Of a stretch of DNA of 64,000 nucleotides, positions 7,125 to 14,976 are shown piece after piece. How positions within the stretch are numbered: position 1 is the stretch's first letter; each line of letters starts with the position of its first letter. The translations under genes and the position numbers were made by a program. The notes beneath the pieces were generated by a model. It saw nothing but the letters and a program-made list of their open reading frames with translations, did not search any database and was not told the origin of the DNA. Source of the stretch: JB111 sp049856295 (GTDB lineage: Bacteria; Actinomycetota; Actinomycetes; Actinomycetales; Actinomycetaceae). The stretch spans positions 124,001 to 188,000 of the forward strand of contig NZ_JBNDMZ010000004.1 of NCBI RefSeq assembly GCF_049856295.1, in the 5' to 3' direction.

Positions 7125-10100
7125 GTGCCTCAGGACGTCGTGCTCGAGTGGGTCTCTGAGCTGACCGACGGCGAGATCGAGGCGGCCCTCGGCTCGGCGG
7201 CGCTCGAGCGCGCCCAGGGTCTGGCCGGAGCCGGCCACGTCGCGGACGTGACCACCAACGGCGAGGGCAGCGTCGTCGTCGCGCAGGTCGTCGGCAGCCA
7301 GGGGGACCGGTACACGGTCGTCGTCCGGGCCGACATCGGTCCGTCCGCCACCGTGTGGCACGGCTCGTGCACGTGCCCGGTCGCGAGCTCCTGCAAGCAC
7401 GTCGGCGCCGTCCTCCTCGAGCTGCGGGACCGCGCCCGTCGCAGCCCGGACGGCCGGGGATGGGAGGACATCCTCGCCCCCATCGTGGCCGACGGCGCCG
7501 CCGCCGGCTCCGAGCTGGCCCCGCTCGGCCTCCAGGTCAGCGAGGTGCAGCGATCGTCAGGGCTGCGCACCCAGCGGCTCGCGATCGGGTCCGACCGGGG
7601 CGCCGTCCCCCGGCTCCGGCTCCGCCCGGTCGTGCGCGGGCGCTCCGGCCGCTGGCTCACGGGCGGCCGCTCGTGGTCGTCGGTGACCACCGGCTACACG
7701 GCCCAGGACTACGTGCCGGACCACGTCCGGGCGCTCTCGCACCTCAAGGCCTCGGCGCACGGCACCCGGCCCGAGTGGCAGCGTGCCGAGGAGGTCTACC
7801 TCGACGAGCTCGACGCGAACGGCTGGCACGCGCTCGTCGAGGCGTACGTGGCGGGCGTCGACCTCGTCGGGGGCCAGGGTGTCGAGCAGCTGCAGCTCGC
7901 CCCGGGCGCCACGCTCGGGGTCGACCTCACGGGGGCCGGCGACGGCATCCGCGTCACCCCCTACGTCGAGGTCGACCTCAACGGCGGGCACTCGAGCCTC
8001 GTCGGCCCGTTCGCGCCCGCCGAGCGCCCCGGGAGCCGGGTGACGCTCGAGGGCGATCCCGCCTGCGGCGTGTCCGTGCGCTACCCCGACGGCGCGTACG
8101 TCCTCGCGCCGCTCGACCACGCGATCGACGCCAACCTCCGCGACCTCACGCTCGCCTCGGTCGTGGTGCCGGAGTCCGACCGCACGCGCTTCACCCACGG
8201 GTACCTGCCGCGCCTGCGACAGCGCATCGCCGTGCGCTCCTCGGACTCGTCGGTCGAGATCCCCGACGCGCTCGAGCCGCACGTGCTGCTCACCGTCACC
8301 ATGGGCCCGGCGCACCGCAGCCGGGTCGAGCTGGGGTTCCGGTACGTCGGCGGCGACCGGCACGTCGACGTCCCCCTGCGCGGCGGGGAGCTCGACCTTC
8401 CGCGCGACGCGGCGACCGAGTCCGGGCTCCTCACCGCCGTCGCGCGCGAGATCAGCCTGGTCCCGCGCCTCCACCCGCCGGAGCAAGCCACGGTCGACCT
8501 CACCCCCGCCGAGACCGCGGTCCTCGTCGACCGCGTGGTGCCGCGGATGCGGGAGGCGGGCATCGTCGTCGAGGTGGTCGGGGACGCCGCGGACTTCCGA
8601 CGCGCGACCGAGGTGGCCACCGTCAGCGTCGCCTCCGCCGAGGGCCTCGACACCTCGACCGACTGGCTCGACCTTCGCGTGAGCGTCCACGTGGGCACGG
8701 AGGAGGTGCCGGTCGACGACCTCCTGCAGGCGCTCGCCACCGGGGCCGACCTCGTGGTGCTGCCCTCGGGTACCTACCTCCCCCTCGACACCCCCGAGCT
8801 CAACGCGCTGCGCCGCCTCGTCTCGGAGTCGCGGGCCCTGACCGACGCCCCGCCGGGCACGGTCCAGGTCTCCCGGTACCGGTCCGAGCAGCTCGAGGAG
8901 CTCGCCCACCTCGACCTGCTCGACGAGGAGATCGCCGCCTGGACCGACTCGTTGCAGGCCCTCGCGGACATCGCCGGCCGCCCCACCCCCGAGCCGCCCG
9001 CCGGCCTCGACGCCACGCTGCGCCCCTACCAGCGCGAGGGCTACTCCTGGCTGTCGATGCTGTGGGATGCCCGCGCCGGCGGCATCCTCGCCGACGACAT
9101 GGGGCTCGGCAAGACCCTCCAGACCCTCGCCGCGATCCAGCGTGGCAAGGAGCGCGGGGAGGTCGGCGGACTCGCGGTGGCCGCGGGACGGGGTGCGGCC
9201 GGCGACCACGGCGCGACCCACGTTCCCGGTGCGGCCGGCGACCACGGCGCGGGCACGAACGAGGTGCCCGACGGCGTCGGGCCGGTTCTCGTCGTCTGCC
9301 CCACCTCGGTCATCGGTACCTGGGTGCACGAGGCCGAGCGCTTCGCGCCCGGCCTCGAAGTGGTCGCGCTGCGGGCGACCGGGGCACGCCGCGAGGAGGA
9401 GCTGGCCGAGGTCGTCACCCGGGCCGACGTCGTCGTCACCTCGTACGCGATCGTGCGCCTCGACATCGACGAGCTCGCACCGGTCCCGTGGTCGGCGCTC
9501 GTGCTCGACGAGGCCCAGTTCGTCAAGAATCCCCGCACCGCGACCCACCGCGCCGTCTCCCGTCTCCGCGCGCCGCGCAGGCTCGCCATGACGGGCACGC
9601 CGGTCGAGAACTCGGTGGCCGACCTGTGGTCGATCCTCGCCCTCGTCACGCCGGGCCTCCTCCCGAAGGCCGATGTCTTCACCGCCACGTTCCGGCGCCC
9701 CATCGAGGCCGGCACGGACCCCGAGCCGCTCGAGGAGCTCCGGCGCAGGATCCGACCGTTCGTTCTGCGGCGGACCAAGGAGCTGGTCGAGCGCGACCTG
9801 CCGCCCAAGCAGGAGCAGGTCGTCTACGTCGAGCTCTCCGCCGCGCACCGGCGCAGCTACGACCGGCACCTCCAGCGCGAGCGGCAGCGCATCCTCGGGC
9901 TGCTCGACGACATCGGGCGCAACCGCGTCAGCGTCCTCTCGTCACTCACCACGCTCCGGCTCGCGGCGCTCGACCCTGCGCTGGCCGACCGCGAGGGCAC
10001 CGCCGGCGAGCGCTCGACCAAGATCGACACCCTGCTCGACCACCTCGGTGCCGTGCTCGCCGAGGGCCACCGCGTGCTCGTGTTCAGCCAGTTCACGTCG

Positions 10101-10520
10101 TTCCTCGCGGCCGTGCGCACGCGCCTCGAGGAGGCCGGGATCTCCCACCTCTACCTCGACGGCTCCACGCGCGACCGCGAGGGCGTGGTGCAGGCGTTCC
10201 GCGACGGCGAGGCCCCCGTCTTCCTCATCTCGCTCAAGGCCGGCGGCTTCGGGCTCACGCTGACCGAGGCCGACTACGTCTACCTCCTCGACCCCTGGTG
10301 GAACCCGGCCGCCGAGAACCAGGCCGTCGACCGGACCCACCGCATCGGCCAGGACCGGCGGGTCAACGTCTACCGGCTCGTCTCCGCCGGGACGATCGAG
10401 GAGAAGGTCCTCGCGCTCCAGGACCGCAAGCGCGACCTCGTCTCACGCGTGGTCGGCGACGGCGGCGCACTGTCCGCCCCGCTCACGCCCGAGGACGTGC
10501 GGGACCTGCTCGAGCACTGA
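7125..10520 (+). CDS. SWIM zinc-finger SNF2/SWI2-family DNA helicase-like ATPase
   Basis: 1131-residue protein. An N-terminal SWIM zinc-binding motif, CTCPVASSCKHVGA, lies near residues 81-94. The C-terminal half holds the SNF2 ATPase: motif I DDMGLGKT near 656, the VVCPTSVIGTW segment, motif II DEAQ near 795, TGTPVENS, then the second RecA lobe with FSQFTSFL and QAVDRTHRIGQ near 1065. SWIM-SNF2 proteins of this length are widespread in actinobacteria and are thought to remodel or repair DNA; the exact role is unknown. Between motif I and motif Ia there is an extra 40-50 residue Gly/Ala/His stretch holding a tandem repeat. GTG 7125 is the earliest sensible start. Confidence 0.9.
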   Translation: MPQDVVLEWVSELTDGEIEAALGSAALERAQGLAGAGHVADVTTNGEGSVVVAQVVGSQGDRYTVVVRADIGPSATVWHGSCTCPVASSCKHVGAVLLELRDRARRSPDGRGWEDILAPIVADGAAAGSELAPLGLQVSEVQRSSGLRTQRLAIGSDRGAVPRLRLRPVVRGRSGRWLTGGRSWSSVTTGYTAQDYVPDHVRALSHLKASAHGTRPEWQRAEEVYLDELDANGWHALVEAYVAGVDLVGGQGVEQLQLAPGATLGVDLTGAGDGIRVTPYVEVDLNGGHSSLVGPFAPAERPGSRVTLEGDPACGVSVRYPDGAYVLAPLDHAIDANLRDLTLASVVVPESDRTRFTHGYLPRLRQRIAVRSSDSSVEIPDALEPHVLLTVTMGPAHRSRVELGFRYVGGDRHVDVPLRGGELDLPRDAATESGLLTAVAREISLVPRLHPPEQATVDLTPAETAVLVDRVVPRMREAGIVVEVVGDAADFRRATEVATVSVASAEGLDTSTDWLDLRVSVHVGTEEVPVDDLLQALATGADLVVLPSGTYLPLDTPELNALRRLVSESRALTDAPPGTVQVSRYRSEQLEELAHLDLLDEEIAAWTDSLQALADIAGRPTPEPPAGLDATLRPYQREGYSWLSMLWDARAGGILADDMGLGKTLQTLAAIQRGKERGEVGGLAVAAGRGAAGDHGATHVPGAAGDHGAGTNEVPDGVGPVLVVCPTSVIGTWVHEAERFAPGLEVVALRATGARREEELAEVVTRADVVVTSYAIVRLDIDELAPVPWSALVLDEAQFVKNPRTATHRAVSRLRAPRRLAMTGTPVENSVADLWSILALVTPGLLPKADVFTATFRRPIEAGTDPEPLEELRRRIRPFVLRRTKELVERDLPPKQEQVVYVELSAAHRRSYDRHLQRERQRILGLLDDIGRNRVSVLSSLTTLRLAALDPALADREGTAGERSTKIDTLLDHLGAVLAEGHRVLVFSQFTSFLAAVRTRLEEAGISHLYLDGSTRDREGVVQAFRDGEAPVFLISLKAGGFGLTLTEADYVYLLDPWWNPAAENQAVDRTHRIGQDRRVNVYRLVSAGTIEEKVLALQDRKRDLVSRVVGDGGALSAPLTPEDVRDLLEH
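9192..9251 (+). repeat. In-frame 36-bp-spaced duplication inside SNF2 gene
   Basis: Two identical 24-bp copies (9192-9215 and 9228-9251), 36 bp apart, encode GAAGDHGA twice. The period is 12 codons, so the frame is kept. It lies in a low-complexity insert of the first helicase lobe. Confidence 0.85.
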
Positions 10521-10628
10521 GGCGGCAGGGTCTCCGCGGGGCGTGGCGGGCCGATGGCACGGCGCCCGCGCGGCGGGTGTCGCGTACCGGCGCCACTCAT
10601 GACGCGGCGAGTCGCGGGACGCGGCGAC

Positions 10629-11864
10629 TCAGGTCGTCGCGGGCTGCGGCTCGTCGGCCTGGACCGCCCCCGGACGCGGGCTCACCCGGTCCCAGTGGAT
10701 GCTGACGAGCGCGAGGACGCCGCCGGACACGGCGAGGGCCACGCCCACCCAGCCCGGGGCGAGGTAGCCGAACCCGCCGGCGATGACGAGGCCACCCAGC
10801 CAGGCGCCGAGGGAGTTGCCCACGTTGAAGGCCGCATGGTTGAGCGCGGCGCCGAGCAGCTCGGCCTCCCCCGCGATGTCGATGATCCGCGCCTGGACCG
10901 ACGGGATGAGCGAGGAGGAGGTGATCCCGATGGCGAGCACGAGGACGAACAGCAGGACCGGGTGCCAGGCGAGCAGGGCGTACAGGGCCATCGCCGCGGT
11001 CAGGCCGGAGAATCCGACGACGACCGTGCGGGACAGGTCCCGGTCGCTCGCCCAGCCGCCGATGATGTTGCCGACCACCATGCCCGTGCCGAGGGTGGCG
11101 AGCACCCACGGAACGAGCGACTCGGACAGGCCTGCGGTCCGCGTCGCCACCTCGGAGATGTAGGAGTACACGGCGAAGAAGCCGCCGAAACCGATCGCGC
11201 CGACGGCGAGCATGAGCCACAGCCGCGGGTTGCGGAACGCCAGCAGCTCGCGCGACGGGTGCCGGTCGGGGTTGCCCGGGACCGCCGGGATCGCCCGCAG
11301 GGCGAGCACGAGCGTGAGCGCGAAGATGGCCGCCACCGTCACGTAGGCCCAGCGCCAGCCGGCCTCCTGGCCGAGCCACGTCCCGAGCGGGACCCCCACG
11401 ACGTTGGCCACCGTGAGGCCGGAGAGCGCGATCGCGACGCCCGCGCCCTGACGCCCGGGGCCCATCAGCCGGGCGGCGAGCAACGAGGCCACCCCGAAGT
11501 AGGCGCCGTGCGGGAGCCCGGCCACGAAGCGGGCGACCGCGGTGAGCCCGAAGCCCGGCATGAGGGCGCTGGCGAGGTTCGCCGCCGCGAGCGCGGCCAC
11601 GAGGACGAGGACGAGCGTGCGCTGGGACATCCGTGCCGTCGCCACCGCCGTGACCGGCGCGCCCACGACGACGCCGAGCGCGTAGGCCGTGACGAGCCAG
11701 CCCGCGTGGGCGATCCCCGCCGTCGGGTCGGCCCCGAACCCCGGGACGAGCTCGCCCGCGATCTGCGGCAGCAGACCCATCGTGACGAACTCGGTGGTGC
11801 CGATCCCGAACCCGCCGAGCGCGAGCGTGAACAGGGCGAAGTTGCGGCGGGCGGTGCTCAGCAT
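10629..11864 (-). CDS. MFS transporter, DHA1 family (AraJ/YdhP-like exporter)
   Basis: 411-residue major facilitator with about 12 membrane segments. The first segment FALFTLALGGFGIGTTEFVTMGLLPQIA is the signature opening of the AraJ/YdhP/Cmx group of DHA1 drug or metabolite exporters, and a VTAYALGVVVGAPVTA motif follows in segment 2. Proton-driven efflux of a small molecule is likely; the substrate is unknown. The ATG at 11864 gives the canonical N-terminus. Upstream (11865-12072) is a 208-bp gap of GC-rich low-complexity sequence before the HdeD-like gene. Confidence 0.88.
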   Translation of the reverse strand: MLSTARRNFALFTLALGGFGIGTTEFVTMGLLPQIAGELVPGFGADPTAGIAHAGWLVTAYALGVVVGAPVTAVATARMSQRTLVLVLVAALAAANLASALMPGFGLTAVARFVAGLPHGAYFGVASLLAARLMGPGRQGAGVAIALSGLTVANVVGVPLGTWLGQEAGWRWAYVTVAAIFALTLVLALRAIPAVPGNPDRHPSRELLAFRNPRLWLMLAVGAIGFGGFFAVYSYISEVATRTAGLSESLVPWVLATLGTGMVVGNIIGGWASDRDLSRTVVVGFSGLTAAMALYALLAWHPVLLFVLVLAIGITSSSLIPSVQARIIDIAGEAELLGAALNHAAFNVGNSLGAWLGGLVIAGGFGYLAPGWVGVALAVSGGVLALVSIHWDRVSPRPGAVQADEPQPATT

Positions 11865-12072
11865 CGACAGGGCCTCCGAGGTGGTTGGCGGCGCGGGACC
11901 GTGGGCGATCCTCGGCGTCCAACGTCGTCGTCGGCGCGGTCATTCCGGGTGTGACGGGCCGCTCGTCCGCCCGGACGGGCGCGGCGACCCGGGTGCGGAC
12001 CGGGACGGGGCGGAGGCGGCGGGTCCCGGGACGGGCGAGGACCGGGACGGGGACTGCGACGGGGACCGCGCG

Positions 12073-12705
12073 TCAGCCGATCATCCGCGGCGGCTCGCGG
12101 TCGACCTCGAGCCGGTCGTCGATCGTGGTGATCCAGCGTCGCACCGCCAGGGCGATGACGATCTGCATGACGCCCCACAGGATGGCGGCGATCGCGATCG
12201 TCCACGCGATCACCTCGAGCGAGACCCACGGCCGCCAGATGACGAACGCGCCCACCACCACGAAGAACACCCCCGCGACGACGAGCGGCTGGACCCCGCT
12301 GACGTACTTCCGCGCCCGCAGGGCGGTGACGAGCTCCCACAGCCCCATGACGACGGCCCACACCCCGATGACGGTGATCATCAGGGTGGCGACGTTGCCG
12401 GGTCGGACGAGCCCGAAGATGCCCGCGCCGAGCTCGACCACGCCGAGGGCGATCGTGAGGATCTTCTGCGTGGGCCGGTCCGGCTCCTGGTCCCGGGCGT
12501 CGAGCCGGATGCCGGCGGCGCCGAGGATGTTGAGCAGCCCGTCCACGATCAGGAAGATCGCGAAAAGCTGGATGACGGCGTCGATCATCGCGCCGGGCCA
12601 CAGGATGACGGCCACGCCGACGGCGATCGCGGCGATGCCGCGGCCTGCCGTGGCCAGCCACGAGGTCCGGAAGATCTGCCGGACGGGGTCGCGTCGGTCC
12701 CTCAT
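12073..12705 (-). CDS. HdeD/DUF308 family membrane protein
   Basis: 210-residue membrane protein with six predicted hydrophobic segments in the paired-repeat pattern of the HdeD (DUF308) family; the opening RDPVRQIFRTSWLATAGRGIAAIAVGV is typical. HdeD is linked with acid resistance in E. coli, but its biochemical role is unknown. The ATG at 12705 matches the family N-terminus. A GTG at 12744 would add 13 residues and overlap the NRAMP stop (GTGA), which would couple the two genes translationally. Neither start has a strong ribosome-binding site, so the start is uncertain. Confidence 0.8.
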   Translation of the reverse strand: MRDRRDPVRQIFRTSWLATAGRGIAAIAVGVAVILWPGAMIDAVIQLFAIFLIVDGLLNILGAAGIRLDARDQEPDRPTQKILTIALGVVELGAGIFGLVRPGNVATLMITVIGVWAVVMGLWELVTALRARKYVSGVQPLVVAGVFFVVVGAFVIWRPWVSLEVIAWTIAIAAILWGVMQIVIALAVRRWITTIDDRLEVDREPPRMIG

Positions 12706-12740
12706 GGGCTCAGTCAACACCCACGAGGGACCGACGGGGG

Positions 12741-14141
12741 TCACTCGGGCAGGAATCCGAAGATGTCGGCGAACTGGTAGCCGGCGAGGAACACGACGAC
12801 GGCGACGACGAGCCAGCCGAGCACGTTGGCGACCGGGCCGTTGCGGTACTTACCCATCAGCTTCTTGTTGTTCATGACGATCATGAGGAAGATCGCCACG
12901 ACCGGCAGCAGCAGGCCGTTCGCCGCCTGGGCGACGACGATGATCTGGATCGGGTTGAACCCGGTCAGCGCGATGATCCCGCCGACCACGAGGATCGAGA
13001 CCCACACGATGCGCGCCGGGAGCGAGCGCAGGTCGCTCGAGAGCCCGAGCACCCCGGTGATCGCGTAGGCGGCGCCGAGCGGGCCCGCGATGGCGGAGGT
13101 GAACCCGGCGGCGAACAGGCCGAGCGCGAACACCCACGGGGCGGCGTCGCCGAGCAGCGGGGTGAGCGCCTGCGCGAGGTCGGTCCCCTCCTCGGCGGCG
13201 ATGCCACGCACGAACATCGAGCCGACGGCCGTGACCATGACGGCGAGCGTGATGAGCCCGCCGATGCCGATCGAGACGGCCGTGTCGGTCCGCGCCTCCT
13301 TCATCGCCCGGTCGACCGGGACGTCACCCCAGTTCTCCTTGACCAGCTGCGCCTGGAGGAAGAGGTTGTAGGGCACCACGGTGGTGCCGATGAGCGCGAT
13401 CGCGGTGAGGATCGCCCCCGAGGGGACCGACGGCACGAACATGCCCTGGAACAGGTCGCCCACGTTCGGCTTCACGATGATCGCCGTCACCACGAAGATG
13501 ACGACGAGGATCGCGACCATCGCCATCAGCACCTTCTCGATGACCTTGTAGCTCCCCGTCCACAGCAGGGCGAAGATGAGGCCGAGCAGGACGACGACGA
13601 CGATCCGCGTGTCGACGTCGACCACGTTGGTGACGGCGAGCGCCGTGCCCGACGTGTCGCCGCCCGCGTAGGAGGCGCCGCCGATGCCGATGGCCGCCAC
13701 CACGAGGACCGCCATGAGCAGGCGGGCCACCGGTGAGTGGAAGACCTCGCGCATGGCCTCGCCGAGCCCGCGGCGGGTGCCGAGGCCGAGTCGGGCGGAC
13801 ATCTCCTGGAGGATGATCGTCGCGACGATCGAGAAGACGATCGTCCACGCCAGCGCGTACCCGACCTCGGCGCCCGTGACTATCGACGTGGTGATCGTGC
13901 CGGGGCCGATGAAGGACGCGGCGATGATGAGGCCCGGACCGAACCGCGAGCCGGTGCGACGGCCGGAGACCTTCGCGCCCGGCGCCTGGGTCGCTGCCTC
14001 GCCGGCGGTCAGGGGCTCGGAGCTCGAGCCGTGGGGACGCGCGGCCGCCGAGCCGTCCGGTCGCGCGGCGTGCGCGCCGCCCGAACCGTGGGCACCGGAG
14101 GCGGGTGCGCCGCCTGCGTGCGTTCCGTCGTCGGTGGACAT
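12741..14141 (-). CDS. NRAMP-family divalent metal transporter with altered metal-site motifs
   Basis: 466-residue membrane protein with about 11 hydrophobic segments after a 65-residue disordered Gly/Ala/His-rich N-terminus. The fold-level pattern is NRAMP (SLC11): the broken first helix reads SFIGPGTITTS at residues 77-86 and the broken sixth helix VVPYNLFLQAQLV at 255-267. In canonical Mn/Fe transporters these are DPGN and MPHNLFLHS, so the metal-binding Asp and Met are replaced here. The cation may therefore not be Mn2+ or Fe2+. ATG 14141 is chosen because GAGGAG lies at a good distance; the frame is open to 14234 without such support. Confidence 0.85.
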   Translation of the reverse strand: MSTDDGTHAGGAPASGAHGSGGAHAARPDGSAAARPHGSSSEPLTAGEAATQAPGAKVSGRRTGSRFGPGLIIAASFIGPGTITTSIVTGAEVGYALAWTIVFSIVATIILQEMSARLGLGTRRGLGEAMREVFHSPVARLLMAVLVVAAIGIGGASYAGGDTSGTALAVTNVVDVDTRIVVVVLLGLIFALLWTGSYKVIEKVLMAMVAILVVIFVVTAIIVKPNVGDLFQGMFVPSVPSGAILTAIALIGTTVVPYNLFLQAQLVKENWGDVPVDRAMKEARTDTAVSIGIGGLITLAVMVTAVGSMFVRGIAAEEGTDLAQALTPLLGDAAPWVFALGLFAAGFTSAIAGPLGAAYAITGVLGLSSDLRSLPARIVWVSILVVGGIIALTGFNPIQIIVVAQAANGLLLPVVAIFLMIVMNNKKLMGKYRNGPVANVLGWLVVAVVVFLAGYQFADIFGFLPE

Positions 14142-14382
14142 GGGGGGCTCCTCACGGGACCGGGTCACGTGCGCGGCGCGCTGCCGGCGGCGACGACGGT
14201 CGGTTGCGCGGCCACTATGCCTGCCGATCGGCACGCTGTCATACGCAACCGCGGCGTGTCCCGCCGCTCGGACGACCGGATCCGACGGGCGAACCGGACG
14301 GACCTAGTATCGATGGGGCGCCCGCATCGGGCCGCGCGCGGCGCGGCAGCACCGGGGCGCCCACCCATCACGAGGAGGTTGC

Positions 14383-14775
14383 ATGTTCATCCGGTCGATC
14401 GACGAGGTCCCCAAGGTCGAGTGGGGCCAGGGCACGAGCCAGCGCGTGCTGACCAAGAAGGACGGCATGGGGTTCGCCGTCGCGCACACGGTCGTCCGCA
14501 AGGGCACCGAGGCGGCGCTCCAGTACCGCAACCACCTCGAGGCCTGCTACTGCATCGGGGGCAAGGGCTACGTCGTCAGCGAGGACCGTCAGACGCGCTA
14601 CGAGATCACGCCCGGCGTCATCTACGTGCTCGACGAGCACGACGCCCACTACCTCCAGGGCGGCGAGGACGAGGACCTCATCCTCGTCTCGATCTTCAAC
14701 CCGCCGATCAACGGCGACGAGGCCCACGAGCTCGTCGACGGCGGCTTCTCGTCCTACGGCCCGACCGAGGCCTGA
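14383..14775 (+). CDS. Solitary EctC-like cupin (ectoine synthase homologue)
   Basis: 130-residue cupin of the ectoine synthase family. EctC cyclises N-gamma-acetyl-diaminobutyrate to ectoine with a bound iron. The metal ligands known from EctC align here as Glu53, Tyr81 and His89, with the same spacing (28 and 8) as Glu57, Tyr85, His93 in the second copy at 41997. Tyr48, His51, Phe105, Glu113 and His115 also align with substrate-contact positions. The conserved Trp near the N-terminus is not in register. No ectA or ectB is adjacent; the neighbours are an NRAMP gene and a putative cysteine-forming operon. ATG 14383 has GAGGAGG upstream. It may be a true ectoine synthase or act on another amino acid derivative. 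Confidence 0.88.
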   Translation: MFIRSIDEVPKVEWGQGTSQRVLTKKDGMGFAVAHTVVRKGTEAALQYRNHLEACYCIGGKGYVVSEDRQTRYEITPGVIYVLDEHDAHYLQGGEDEDLILVSIFNPPINGDEAHELVDGGFSSYGPTEA

Positions 14776-14823
14776 CCGAGGACCGGCGGAGTCCCCTACC
14801 GACGAGTGAGGGGACTACCCGCC

Positions 14824-14873
14824 ACGAGTGAGGGGGTTCTTCCGCGTGCTCGCGGAAGAACCCCCTCACTCGT
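14824..14873. terminator. Perfect 23-bp inverted repeat, probable bidirectional terminator
   Basis: Arms 14824-14846 and 14851-14873 are perfectly complementary with a 4-nt loop (TGCT). It lies between the convergent EctC-like and M20 hydrolase genes. Its outer sequence (ACGAGTGAGGGG or the complement) recurs nearby at about 14801-14813, 14904-14914 and 14927-14946, so the hairpin is part of a small repeat cluster in this 201-bp gap. Confidence 0.75.
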
Positions 14874-14976
14874 CAGGTTGAGACGCGATTGCTCGCCGAC
14901 GAGGCGTTGCCACGCTCACTCGTCAGGCGGCTTGCCGCTCACTCGCCAGACGGGGCCGGTCCGGGTATGCCCGCCG

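Noticed and set aside
7355..10705. 1116-residue plus-strand open frame
   Set aside because: Shadow frame of the SNF2 gene, extremely Arg/Pro-rich, no domain.
12741..14234. Longer NRAMP start at 14234
   Set aside because: The extra N-terminus is Arg-rich without a ribosome-binding site, whereas ATG 14141 has GAGGAG.
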